Assembly: GCA_030765055.1 (NCBI GenBank)
Contig: CM060950.1
Coordinates: 16,672,966-16,736,965 of the forward strand
Length of the DNA: 64,000 bases
From: Mantis religiosa
Taxonomy: Eukaryota; Arthropoda; Insecta; Mantodea; Mantidae
Direction of reading: 5' to 3'
The position numbers and the translations under genes were made by a program. Under the pieces are notes generated by a model that searched no databases, was not told the origin of the DNA, and was given only the letters and a program-made list of their open reading frames with translations. This document shows positions 54,233 through 64,000 of this stretch, piece by piece (positions within the stretch are counted from its first letter, which is position 1; each line of letters begins with the position of its first letter).

Positions 54233-57200
54233 ATGGCGATCTTGCACTGGAACATACGTCGGCTTAGGGCACATCACCCAGAGCTCGATTTATTACTTAG
54301 TAAGCACGATCCTTTAGTCGTGTGCTTACAGGAGACTAAGCTACGTCCCCATGATCCCTTCCAACTCAGGCGGTATACTCCCTTCAGGCGTTATCTTGCT
54401 CCTTAAGAGGGTATTCCTGCGCACGGATGCACTATGGTTCTCGTTAGAGGTGACGCATATGTGGAGCATATACCTGTACGCACTACCGTCCAGTCAGTTG
54501 CTACACGTATAATCCTTCCTACGATACAATTGGTCGTCTGCAGTATCAATATTCCACCTTCAGAAGACTTATCCCTTACTGCGCTACAAGCTCTGGTTGG
54601 ACAGTTGCCCACTCCCTTTCTGTTGGTCGGAGACCTCAATGCCCATCACCCTCTCTGGGGTTCCAACCGAACATGTGCAAAGGGGGAGTGTTCTCCGACT
54701 TCCTGGATAGTAACAACCTGGTGCTCCTGAACACCGGAGAACCTACGCTCCTTTCCGATGCATTCAACACCTTTTCGCATCTGGATTTGGCAATATGTTC
54801 ACCGCAGTTAGCAATCTCCCTCCAATGGAACGTCATCTCTGAATTGCACTCCAGTGACCACTTCCCTTGTCTGATCAGTCTCCTAGCACACAACGTCTGT
54901 TCCACACGCTTGCGTACCTGGCGCTTCGATAACACCAACTGGGCCTTTTACACCCAGTTGGCGGTTTTATAGTTATAAGGAGCACGCCTCTGTTAACGAG
55001 CTCGTTAACGAGCTCTATTCCGCGTTCGTCTCCCAATCCCCGCCGCCGTCCTGTGCCATGGTTGACGGATGACTGCCGGAATGCAATCCGAGATCTTAGG
55101 CTTGCCCTTAGGATTTTCCAACGCCACACCACACTGAGAAGCTTATTCAGTATAAGAAAATGCGTGCCAGGGCTAGGCAAACACTTAAGGAAAGCAAAAA
55201 GACATCGTGGAAATCTTTTGTCTCGTCTTTTAATCGCCATACACCTTCCTCTATAGTGTGGGATAGGATACGGCGGGTGGCCGGAAAATCGACCCACATT
55301 CCAATTGCTCGTTTGAAAACTCCCTCAGGCGTCGTTGCGGATCAGTTAGATGTGGCTAACATCCTTGGCAGTGCTTTCGCTCACGTGTCTAGCTCAGATA
55401 ATTATGCCCCTGAGCTTCTTTCAATTAAGAATCAGGTGGAATCTCAAGTTTTATGCTTTCTTTCTAGAAACCTTGTAGACTACAATCGCCTGTTCACCAT
55501 AGCAGAGCTAGAACACGCACTTACATCTTCGCGATTTTCTGCGCCAGGACCAGACGGTATCCACGTGCGATTCTTACAACATCTCTCCCCGGAAGGGAAG
55601 GCATTCCTACTCGAGGTCTACAACCGTGTGTGCGTTGACGGCAGTTTCCCTGAGAAGTAGCGGGAGGCCACTATCGTTCCCATTTTGAAACTTGGTAAGG
55701 ACCGACATCTACCTTCCAGCTACCGTCCTATTTCCCTCAACAGTTGCGTCTGCAAGGTGATGGAACGCATGATCAATGGGCGTTTGGTGTGGTGGCTAGA
55801 AACCCACGACCTTCTGACGAACATTCAGTGTGGTTTCCGACGTCGGCGTCGGCGTTCGTGTCGATGTCGACGCAGATAATGAACGGCTTCCAGAGGAACT
55901 GCCAAACTGTCAGCATATATGTCGACCTCGAAAAAGCTTATGATACCTGTTGGCGTGCAGGTCTGTTACGCACCCTGCACAACTGGAATATTCGTGGACG
56001 GCTACCCGTGTTCCTTCGGGAGTTCATGAACAATCGCGTTTTCCGAGTTAGGGTCGGCTCGGTTTATTCAAACATTTTTATTCAAGAGAACGGGGTCCCA
56101 CAAATATCGGGACTCAGTGTTATACTGTTTGCTATTGCGATTAATTCTATCTCTAATTGTGTCCCTCGAGGGGTTTCATCGTGCTTATTCGTGGACGAAT
56201 TCGCCGTCTACTGTACTTCTCAGCTTACTCCGTTCCTAGGGTGTCGTCTTCAGCAATGCTTGGACAACCTTCTGGAATGGAGCTCTAAGAACGACTTTAG
56301 ATTCTCTACTGAGAAGACAGTGTACTTTAACTTCTGGCGCCGCAAGAATCGGTTTCCACCCTTACTCCGGCTAGGTCACCATGTTTTACCATTTGCCGAT
56401 GAAACTAGGTTCCTCGGACTGGTTTTTTATAGAAGGCTTGGCTGGTCGTTGCATATAGCGCAGTTTAAAGCTCGATGTGAACGTTCTCCTAATACCTTAC
56501 GGATACTTAGTGGGAAATCGTGGGGAGCGCTTCGCGCAGGGCTGCTTCGCTTGTATCACACACAGGTTCGATCCAAACTGGACTATGGGTGCATCGTTTA
56601 TGCTTCAGCTCGTCCATCTGTGGTTAAGAAATTAGACCCAGTGCACAACTCTGGCCTTCGGTTAGCTATTGGGGCCTTTCCAACTAGCCCCGTTGTGAGT
56701 CTCTACGCTGAAGCGGCAGAGCCTCCCCTAAAATGCCGGCGGGAATTTTTGCTGGGCAATTACCGTTGCGGGCTATGTAGCATGCCTTGGCATCCGATGT
56801 ATGCACCCTTTTGTGATACCTCCTTTGACGCCCTTTATAGCAACACCCGCCTGAGTCCAAAGCCGCCATGATTTCGCTTCAGGGAGCTTCTTAGGCGCCA
56901 TGCCCTTGAGCTGCCTAGAATGCTTCTTAGGGGCGAGCGAATGCACCCTCCGTGGTTGCGTGCTGCGCCTTACATATATCTGGGTCTGACGGTGCATAGG
57001 AAATCTACGACGCCCACAAGTTGCATCCGTAGTTTATTTTTAGAGTTTTTATCGGGATATAAAGATTATAAAGTCCTTTATACTGACGGGTCGAAGAGCT
57101 CTGCTGGTGCCTGATGTGCGTATGTCCAGGGGGTCGAACCCCTTACATTCGGTCACCATGGCAGTACTTCCGTCTGAACTGCGGAGCTCCATGCAATATA

Positions 57201-57905
57201 CCGAGTCATTTTATATGTTCGCCGCCACAGGTTGGGTGACTGCCTTATCCTTAGGGATTCGCTGAGCGCCCTTCAGAGCCTTCGTGAACTGTACAACCAC
57301 CATCCTCTTGTACAGCGTATCCAGGACGCCCTCCATGTTCTGCACGCCACTGACGCTAGCTTGGTGTGTGCATGGGTTCCTGGTCACGTTGGCTTGCGTG
57401 GAAATGAACTTGCGGATTCGGCAGCGAAGGAGGCAGCAATAAAACCCAGTTGTACCATACCGTACGTTACAGCGGAAGACTTTGGACTTGTTATCCGTAG
57501 GGCGGCGCTCTCGTGCTGGCGCGATGAAAGGTCCCTTCTGCGTGGCAACAGGCTTCGAATGGTGAAGGAGCTTCCGCTCAACTGGGTGACCTCCTGTCAC
57601 CTTTCTCGGCCCGAGGAGACTACTTTGGCTCGGTTGCGCATTGGACATTGTTATTTTAGCCATAGCTCTTTATTGAATAGGACCCCGGTTCCCGTTTGTC
57701 CACTGTGCAGTGCTGACTTGACGGTCCGTCACTTGCTTTTACATTGTTTTAGCTTGGCACGTCTCCGCAGGTCTCTCCAGCTGCCGGCCATCTTGGCGGA
57801 GATCCTCGCGCATGACGAAACGGCAGTGGGCAAAGTTTTAGCGGTTTTTTTTTTTTTTTTTTTTTTTGCTGTGGGTTTCAGAATTTCATCCCAAGTAGCT
57901 TGATT
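54233..57905 (+). pseudogene. LINE ORF2: endonuclease-RT-RNase H, decayed
   Basis: The start MAILHWNIRRLRAHHPELDL at 54233 is typical of this group. Endonuclease: VVCLQETKL, then after a stop FLLVGDLNAHHPLWGS and LHSSDHFPCLI. Reverse transcriptase: SSRFSAPGPDGIHVRFLQHL, SYRPISLNSCVCKVMERMI and IYVDLEKAYDTCW, with the active site reading FVDE (56188-56199), so the second Asp is lost. RNase H: YTDGSKS near 57079, RDSLSALQ and AWVPGHVGLRGNELADSAAK (57370-57430), retaining catalytic D, D, H and D. C-terminal motif: CPLCSADLTVRHLLLHC (about 57695-57745). Several frameshifts and stops (for example 54405, 55658, 57114). Confidence 0.8.
57845..57867 (+). repeat. poly-T run at the end of the LINE coding region
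   Basis: 23 T residues just before the end of the open frame; it artificially adds a phenylalanine run to the translated protein. Confidence 0.9.
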
Positions 57906-58113
57906 TTTTAGGCATTTTAACCTTCTTCTGGTTTTATGATTTTAACTTCTATTTTAAACGAGGCATCCTCATTATGGCGGTGTTTTTACCTTGGTTTTAT
58001 TTGATTGTGTAGTTTTCTAGTGTTTTAGACTTTTATTTAGCTTTTATCCCACTTGTTTTAAGGGCGCTGATGACCCAGATGTTGAGTGCCATAAAACACA
58101 ATCGCCATCACAC

Positions 58114-59479
58114 CGGCTATGTTACCTGGGCCCTACCCGTCCTTTACCACCGACACATTTGACTTCTGTTGCCAAAACTCAAACTCAGGACGTTTGGCTT
58201 TGAATGTATGACCAGTCAATTAGGTATCGCTTTAATGACCATGGCTATTCGAATCACTTATGTTGAGACACTGCAGAAAGTGGTATGAAAACCGGTTTAG
58301 ACAGCACAGCAAGAGCGGCATAAGTAGCAAAATAATTAAAGGGTTAAGTCGTGATACTTCCGAGTTTCTATGCAGCTAGCAGACGATGTCTTCCTAGCTG
58401 AATCCGAGTTTAAAGGAAAGCGAGAAAATATTATTATGACCGAATAAAACAGGTTGATAAATGGTAAAGAAGAGATCAGAAGATCTTATAAATCATACAC
58501 CTATTAGTAATATAAATTTGTCAGTCATTACAACATGTAAGAGAGAGAGCAATCCAGAAGTTCTTCCGCTTAATACGCTGTATCTTAGATACTTGAAGGT
58601 TGCCTTCGTGGGCCTAGTGAAAAGCAAGTAGTGAGAAATTCTCACAAACCACACAGTGCAAAATCGTACAAGCAGGACGCTAAGCAAGCCACAGTTTCCT
58701 TGACTTCTGTAAATGTTGCTCAGAGAAATTCTTGGCAATGCAACTCAAAACATTCAGCCTCCTTCCGCAACTGTGGAATCATTTATCTGTCTAAAATACC
58801 GAGGAAGTTCTGAAGAGGGTTCCAGAAGTAGCTCGGCAGTGAGAATATACACCACATTTACAGAGAAGATTTAGTTACACGCTCCTCAGATTCATTTACA
58901 TCCCTCTAAGAGATTATAGGAACAGTAGTTCAACATTCTTTCGCGATAAAGCAGTTTTAACTGCCTATTTTAGATCTAAAAATGATAACTAATCTCTGCT
59001 TGATTATAAAAATAGTTCAGTGCCCTCCACTTTCAAACCTCAAAAAGGTATCAAACATATTGGAGATTAGTACAATCTATTCGTATTATTTTCGGCTTGG
59101 GCTTAAATGTGAATAAAGGTGTTTGGCTACCCCGACATTCTCACTGTTTCAGGTATGGCATGTCTTGGACGTGTGCCAGGTGTGAGCAGTTGAATTGTTA
59201 GTGTTGCGGTATCATACGTGTTAGGCTAGATGTTCTCCAACTTTTGATGTACTGCATCTATTTGGCTGAACATTTCTTACAGGTGCTTTTAACCCTTTTA
59301 CTGCTGATAGACTTTAATCCTAGGAACAGCTCCTTGCTGAGTTAATTTCAGAAACATTAAATATTTTAAAACTCTCAGAATACTATGCTAAACTATTGTA
59401 AATGAAATATAAACGCACTTGAAAAGACGTAGCCTGTTGTACATGCCCGAGATATTAAACATTTTTTGCTTAAAAATAC
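58114..59479. other. AT-rich non-coding stretch
   Basis: No gene or repeat boundary recognised. Confidence 0.5.
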
Positions 59480-59701
59480 TGTCGCGAAGCCGATGACAAA
59501 TGATGGCCGGTGGAGATTCGGAAAACTTCGGAACCAATCGTTACCGGTAGCGATAGACAGTTGAATGTAGAGTGGGGAAAATAAACAGTTTTAGGTTAGC
59601 TAGCAAATTGTGATGTGGCGAATGTATTTGCTAGGAGAATAAAGTGTAGTTTTGGTGTTTCGTAACCTCCTTTTATTATTTCACGAACCCACAAACTCAC
59701 A
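59480..59701 (+). repeat. 5' LTR
   Basis: 222 bp; AATAAA at 59638-59643. Lacks the 17 bp that the 3' LTR carries after its TGTC start. Confidence 0.85.
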
Positions 59702-59703
59702 AC

Positions 59704-59720
59704 TGGTGTCAGGAAGCGGG
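59704..59720 (+). other. primer binding site candidate
   Basis: TGGTGTCAGGAAGCGGG, 2 bp after the LTR; the best of the three matches to a leucine tRNA 3' end (one inserted G, one mismatch). Confidence 0.5.
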
Positions 59721-59741
59721 ATAACTACATCACCGAACATT

Positions 59742-61560
59742 ATGGCCATGGAATCGGCATTGGAAATGCTTTTGCAGAAGATGAACGAATTAACAGCGAA
59801 GTCGGAAGCGGCAAATAACAACTTGGCCGCGAAGATGAACGAGTTAACAACAAAAACAGAAGCATCAAATGACAACCTGGCCGCAGAGTTGAAAGAAATA
59901 AAGACCGAATTGACCACAGAAATGAAGGCAGCGAACGACAGTCTGGCCACGGAAATGAAGGAGGCGAACGAGGTCCTCGCCGCCAAATTTGAGGAACAGT
60001 TGGCCGGCGTAAGGGATGACGTGACAGAGCTGGGCAAGTGGATGGGCCAAGTGGACGAGCGCGTCGAGGACCTGGCGTACCGCGTCAATGACCTAGAGGA
60101 AAAGGCCGACAATAACGCCAAGTCCCTGAACGCCATGGTTGAAGACGGCGAAGACCTTGTGAACCGCGTAAACAACCTGGAGGGAAAGGCCGACAGCAGC
60201 GTCAAGTCCCTGAACGCCATGGTGGAGGACGTCGTCGGCAGGAGAGTGAAGGATTTGAAGGCTGACGCACCGGGACGCGAACCCAACATCGGCGCGCGTC
60301 AAACCTCCGAAATATGACGGCGCGTCAACATTCGAGGTCTTCCGCCGCCAGTTCGACACCGTGGCCAAGCACAACAGATGGTCACCGGAGGAGGAGGCCA
60401 GTTAATAGCCAGCCTCCAGGGACGGGCCGCGGAAATCCTAAACGCGGTGCAGACAACGGCGGCGCCCAAGGACATCTGGGAGGCCCTGGAGAATCGTATC
60501 GGGAACCACCGCTTAGCCGCAGCGTACCGCAGCCAACTAAAGACAAGGTCACAGCAGCCGGGGGAGACGCTGCAGGAGTTAGCCATAGCGATCGAGCAGC
60601 TAGCTAGCAAGGCCTTGGTTGACCTGCCACTGGAGTTCGTATCCCGGGAAGCCGCCTACAACTTTGTCGACGGGGTACGGGACACGGAGATTTGTCAGCA
60701 CCTAATGCTCGGCGATTATAAAACCATCCACGAGGCGCCGACAGCGGCATTAAGGATGGAGGCGGCCAAGGTAGCATCTATCCCGACGTCGAGAACGAGG
60801 AGTGTCCACTACGCCGGAGACAGAAGACCAGCTGAGGGACGCCGGCGAACACCTAGTGGCCTGTGTTGGGGGTGTGGACAGCCTGGACACCTGCGGAGAG
60901 ACTGCCCAAACCAGGAAGAGCAGCCGGAAAACGAGTAAGGCCCGGCGTGGTGAGGGGCACGTCGGCGCCATTACCACCATCCCCTCGAGTGACAATCCGC
61001 GCTGTCAGCCGGCGGATGGATGACAACCTCATCGCGGATGGTTGGGTAGGAGGAAAGCCGTGCCGCGTGCTAGTGGACACTGGGGCAGCCGTGACCAGCA
61101 TCAGACCTGACGTGGCGAATGGTTTGCCGACGAGGAAGCCGAGCCGACCATACGAGCTTGTGACGGCATCGGGCGACACCATGCCTGTGCAGAAGGAGGC
61201 CCTGCTGGAGCTGATCTTGGGACGGAGTGCCGTGCGTCTGTGGGTGTTCGTCGCGAAGGTGGCTGAGGAGGTGATTCTGGGACTGGTTGCCCTCAGGAGC
61301 CACGAGGCGACGGTCGACGTCGGCAGGAAGGTCCTGAGGCTCAACGGAGAAGAGGTTATACTCCGTCAACCAGAAGAGTGCCTTGGAATTGGCAGGGTCG
61401 TCTTGAGCGAAGATGTGGTTGTCCCCGCGAGGAGCGAAGTGATAGTGACGGCGCATTCAGAAGGTGCCCCGAGGAAAGATGTTGGTGGTACACCTGGATT
61501 GCCTGGCCCTCTACGAAGGTGCTGTTCGGGACGACCAGCCTTGAGGAGGGAGCAGTGTCA
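59742..61560 (+). pseudogene. gag and protease of the reduced Gypsy element
   Basis: Gag starts at ATG 59742 and opens with a long coiled coil built of repeated K-x-N-E-L-T and EANxxLA units. A block VNxLExKADxxxKSLNAMVED occurs twice. A frameshift near 60300 leads to the capsid-like part (KPPKYDGASTFEVFRRQFD, then 60378-60938) and the zinc knuckle CWGCGQPGHLRRDC (60858-60899), intact. The protease frame overlaps the gag end by about 75 bp in the -1 frame, allowing -1 ribosomal frameshifting. Its active site VLVDTGAAVTSI (61069-61104) is intact, and the frame stays open to 61657 in the 3' LTR. Two or more gag frameshifts make this copy inactive. Confidence 0.8.
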
Positions 61561-61794
61561 CCCTGGCGGTAGAATCGCGAAGCCGATGACAAATGATGGC
61601 CTTTGGAGATTCGGAAAACTTCAGAACCAATCGTTACCGGTAGCGATAGACAGTTGAATGTAGAGTGGGGAAAATAAACAGTTTTAGGTTAGCTAGCAAA
61701 TTGTGATGTGACGAATGTATTTGCTAGGAGAATAAAGTGTAGTTTTTGTGTTTCGTAACCTCGTTTTATTATTTCACGAAACCACAAAGTCACA
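61556..61794 (+). repeat. 3' LTR
   Basis: 239 bp; TGTC followed by ACCCTGGCGGTAGAATC, absent from the 5' LTR, then GCGAAGCCGATGACAAATGA shared by both. Confidence 0.85.
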
Positions 61795-62049
61795 ATATTT
61801 AGATGAAAGCAAACGCAAGACACACAATAAGCGTGGTCCAATGTATGCCACCAATGTTACTTAGTTTACTGCTTTAGTTTATATAAACTACAGAGAACTA
61901 TTTTTCCGGTACGAGAAAAATTTATTAATATGTATATTTAAATATATGATTCTTCTCCAACTTAGGATTGTCCAAATACGGACAAATCCAAAATCAGATA
62001 TTTGTGAAACTGCATCAATTTCAAGACACCCTTTTTCATAAATAACTCA
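61795..62049. other. AT-rich non-coding stretch
   Basis: Nothing recognised between the LTR element and the piggyBac-like relic. Confidence 0.5.
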
Positions 62050-63080
62050 GAAATGTACAAAGTTGTGATATTTTTCAAAGCAGGGCGGTACGGATAAAGC
62101 AACGTCACATTTGGTAATAATGTACCTGCTTTGATTTCGTTTACTTTCTCTTAAAGAAGTGTTGAAGAAGACATTGCAATGCCAAGTGGCATTCGTTTTC
62201 TTATGGGCCTGTGGCACACACAATGGGAAATGTATTTCCGATAAACGGAGTAATTGTTCACCAGATGATGGCCCGTCCTGATGCACTGGTAACCTTTGGA
62301 GTAAGACACCCTGGATACATTTCTTTAATAAGCAAATCTTGGAATTCAGCGAATGAAATTTTCTTGCATGTTTTTATGTCATATGGTGTCTGTGAATTTA
62401 GAGTAACAATATCTAAACGGCGAAATTAAAGTATTTGGTACCACTTCAAAGACTTTCGGAGGCAGTGTAAAGAACTTAGAATCATGTCGGATCTATCCAC
62501 CACACCCATGTTACGGTTGTAGTCCAATACACACTCTCGTTTCCTCACTGAAGCATTTGTTGCTCTATTTAGCGTTTCCAAATTCTTTATGGCAGTTCTG
62601 TGGTTTGTAGACAGCATTCACACTTCTCGCCAATCCATCTATCTCAAAACTATGGTGTTGTTAATGTGACTGGTTTCCGGTGCTTCTTTTTTCAAATTGG
62701 ATATTATTTTGGACATTTCTCTCCTCATTTTGCGCATTGTGCCTTAAGCGTTTGTTTCATTTTTGTGAAGCTAATCAAATAGTAAAGGACTGGAATAGCA
62801 GATATCCAGTTATGCATAGTAGCCTTTATCATATATTGCTGCATGAATATCTCTGCCACTATCCCAGAAATCGCCTAATCTCGGCCTAAACAACATATGC
62901 AGTTGCCACTGTGTACGCAATAATGTGAAATACGTGTCCTGTTTCACAGTTGCACCTCATAAATAGCTTTACTCCAAACTTACGGCATTTGAATGGTATG
63001 TGCTGTATAAAGTGAAGGTGCCCCTTGAGGATTACCTTCCTTTCGTCAATTTAGATGTTGCAAAAATGTCCAAACTCTCC
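62050..63080 (-). pseudogene. piggyBac-like transposase relic (C-terminal half)
   Basis: On minus, from the N-terminal side: IDERKVILKGHLHFIQHIPF, then KFGVKLFMRCNCETGHVFHI (about 62940-63060), like the D-E-x-x-x-x-F-K-G-R core block of piggyBac enzymes. Next ECVLDYNRNMGVVDRSDMIL and HCLRKSLKWYQIL (62426-62545), the conserved C-terminal block. It ends in a Cys/His tail, TWHCNVF...YIITKCDVALSVPPCFEKYH (about 62060-62190). Frame changes occur near 62430 and 62700-62900. It is independent of the relic at 3.2-5.3 kb. Confidence 0.75.
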
Positions 63081-64000
63081 ACTAAATTTATTTCTGAGAC
63101 GATCATTACTAGATTTCTTTTTGTAGAACCTTTCCGACTGCACTTGTGTTTCACGGTTATCGAAATTGTAACTTAATAAGTAAAATATAACAATCCCGAG
63201 ACATGTAGATGGTGAATTGTGACGTTTTATTAAGTGGATGTAAGGACTATCTTTCTGCCACTGACAAATTTCTTGCTTTCACCATCAACATTGTAATTCC
63301 AGAGAAGATATATAGTTCTTCCTGGGTAACATTTTCGATTGTTATATAGGAGATTTAGAACTTGGTGAAGCCTTCTCGCTTAGAAATGCACAGTATTCAT
63401 TCATTCATTTTTGCGATATGTATACTAAGTTAAAGGGAAAAACATTGGAACAAATAGAACACTGCAGTCATCCCTCCGGAAATCCCTATCTGGTTCCTCT
63501 TGAAGCTATGAGGCTGTGGATCAATTTTCCCACTGCTCCACTGGAATAAAGGAAGTTCTGCACGGCTCGTTTTCAAGGCTCTGTTGGTGCTGCCTGTAGC
63601 TCGTTTTCATTATTCTTCACTATTATCACGAAAGTAAATGAAACTGTCACTACACCCAAACTCCGATAAATCAGAAAACTCTGTGTAACGACTCGAAAAC
63701 TTCTAATAAGTCATCATCGGGAAAAAAACACCGCGCATCGCTTGAATAGACATGATTAACTACTTTTGGAATACCGTGATTAAGTAACGAGAATTACATT
63801 ATTGGAAATGTATGGGACATAATTACTATCTTCTAGTACACCGACTTGCTTAATTTTCCTTCTGATGGCGTAATCATTCAGGAACCTGGTTGAGAGGCAT
63901 GTTTCTCAACTCCAATAAATATATAGCATAGCAACGCAAAGATTGTCCTTGTGAGTTATGTGCTGTGGGAGAAAGTCAGCGAATGTGTGTGGCAAGGAAT
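63081..64000. other. AT-rich stretch, no feature supported
   Basis: May include decayed N-terminal sequence of the piggyBac-like relic, but nothing is recognisable. Confidence 0.4.

Larger units (their letters stand above)
53880..58113 (+). mobile_element. I-clade-like LINE with endonuclease, RT and RNase H
   Basis: A short ORF1 remnant (to about 54193) precedes ORF2 at 54233. ORF2 has endonuclease, reverse transcriptase, an RNase H domain and a Cys-rich C terminus, an arrangement found in I-type LINEs. The 3' UTR contains a poly-T run (57845-57867) and ends with GGGCGCTGATGACCCAGATG, TTGAGTGCCATAAAACACAA and TCGCCATCACAC near 58113. A 3' fragment of a relative is at 48.2 kb. The 5' boundary is uncertain. 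Confidence 0.75.
59480..61794 (+). mobile_element. Gypsy-type LTR element reduced to gag and protease
   Basis: 2.3 kb. The 5' LTR is 59480-59701 and the 3' LTR 61556-61794, both TG...CA. Between them are a primer site, gag, a zinc knuckle and protease, then an abrupt join at about 61460-61465 to the extreme 3' end of pol and the purine tract (TTGAGGAGGGAGCA). Reverse transcriptase, RNase H and almost all of integrase are absent. Flanks ATAC (59476-59479) and ATAT (61795-61798) may be a mutated 4-bp target duplication. The LTRs differ at about 8-9 of 218 aligned bases. Confidence 0.85.

Noticed and set aside
57232..57903. Phenylalanine-rich C terminus of the RNase H frame
   Set aside because: It is the translation of a poly-T run at 57845-57867, not a real protein feature.

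Overview
The window is eukaryotic and almost certainly from an arthropod, probably an insect with a large, repeat-rich genome. It has no operons, ribosome binding sites or dense reading frames. Most of it is AT-rich non-coding DNA filled with decayed transposable elements of many types. The only piece I would assign to a host gene is one exon of a ZAD (zinc-finger-associated domain) protein at 31716-31847 on the minus strand, with an ATG, a C-x2-C motif and a GT splice donor. ZAD zinc-finger genes are characteristic of insects; the species cannot be told.

Layout. 1-20 kb holds mostly DNA transposon relics and short retroposons: a Tc1/mariner-like relic (1.05-1.49 kb), a Merlin-like relic (2.4-2.9), a piggyBac-like relic (3.2-5.3) with a mariner-type element inserted in it, a multimeric tRNA-containing SINE-like array (7.47-10.76) interrupted by a Kolobok-like transposon with exact TTAA duplications, a Penelope-like element (12.2-14.2), a mariner-like relic (14.7-15.3) and a Harbinger-like relic (15.8-16.9). 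20-30 kb holds Tigger/pogo-like, mariner-like, SINE and LINE-tail fragments, then a second Penelope-like relic (25.5-29.6) split by a 2.1-kb Harbinger-like TIR element that contains a perfect 228-bp palindrome. 32-58 kb is retrotransposons: a GC-rich Jockey-like LINE (32.2-37.4), a Ty3/Gypsy element with both LTRs and a GTAT target duplication (38.0-43.6), an R1/LOA-like LINE relic on minus (43.6-46.0), a truncated Gypsy element on minus (49.7-52.4) and an I-clade-like LINE with RNase H (about 53.9-58.1). 59.5-61.8 kb is a short Gypsy element that kept LTRs, gag and protease but lost the rest of pol. 62-63.1 kb is a second piggyBac-like relic on minus.

Almost every element is a pseudogene, with stops, frameshifts or lost catalytic residues noted per entry. 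Nesting gives a relative chronology: mariner after piggyBac, Kolobok after the SINE array, Harbinger after the second Penelope, SINE after the first Harbinger-like element, LINE tail after Tigger. The most distinctive feature is a repeat family whose insertions, bounded by 10-15-bp direct repeats, end just after a tRNA-like module rather than beginning with it, and which occurs as multimers and inverted dimers. Family names rest on motif recognition alone; no database search was possible.
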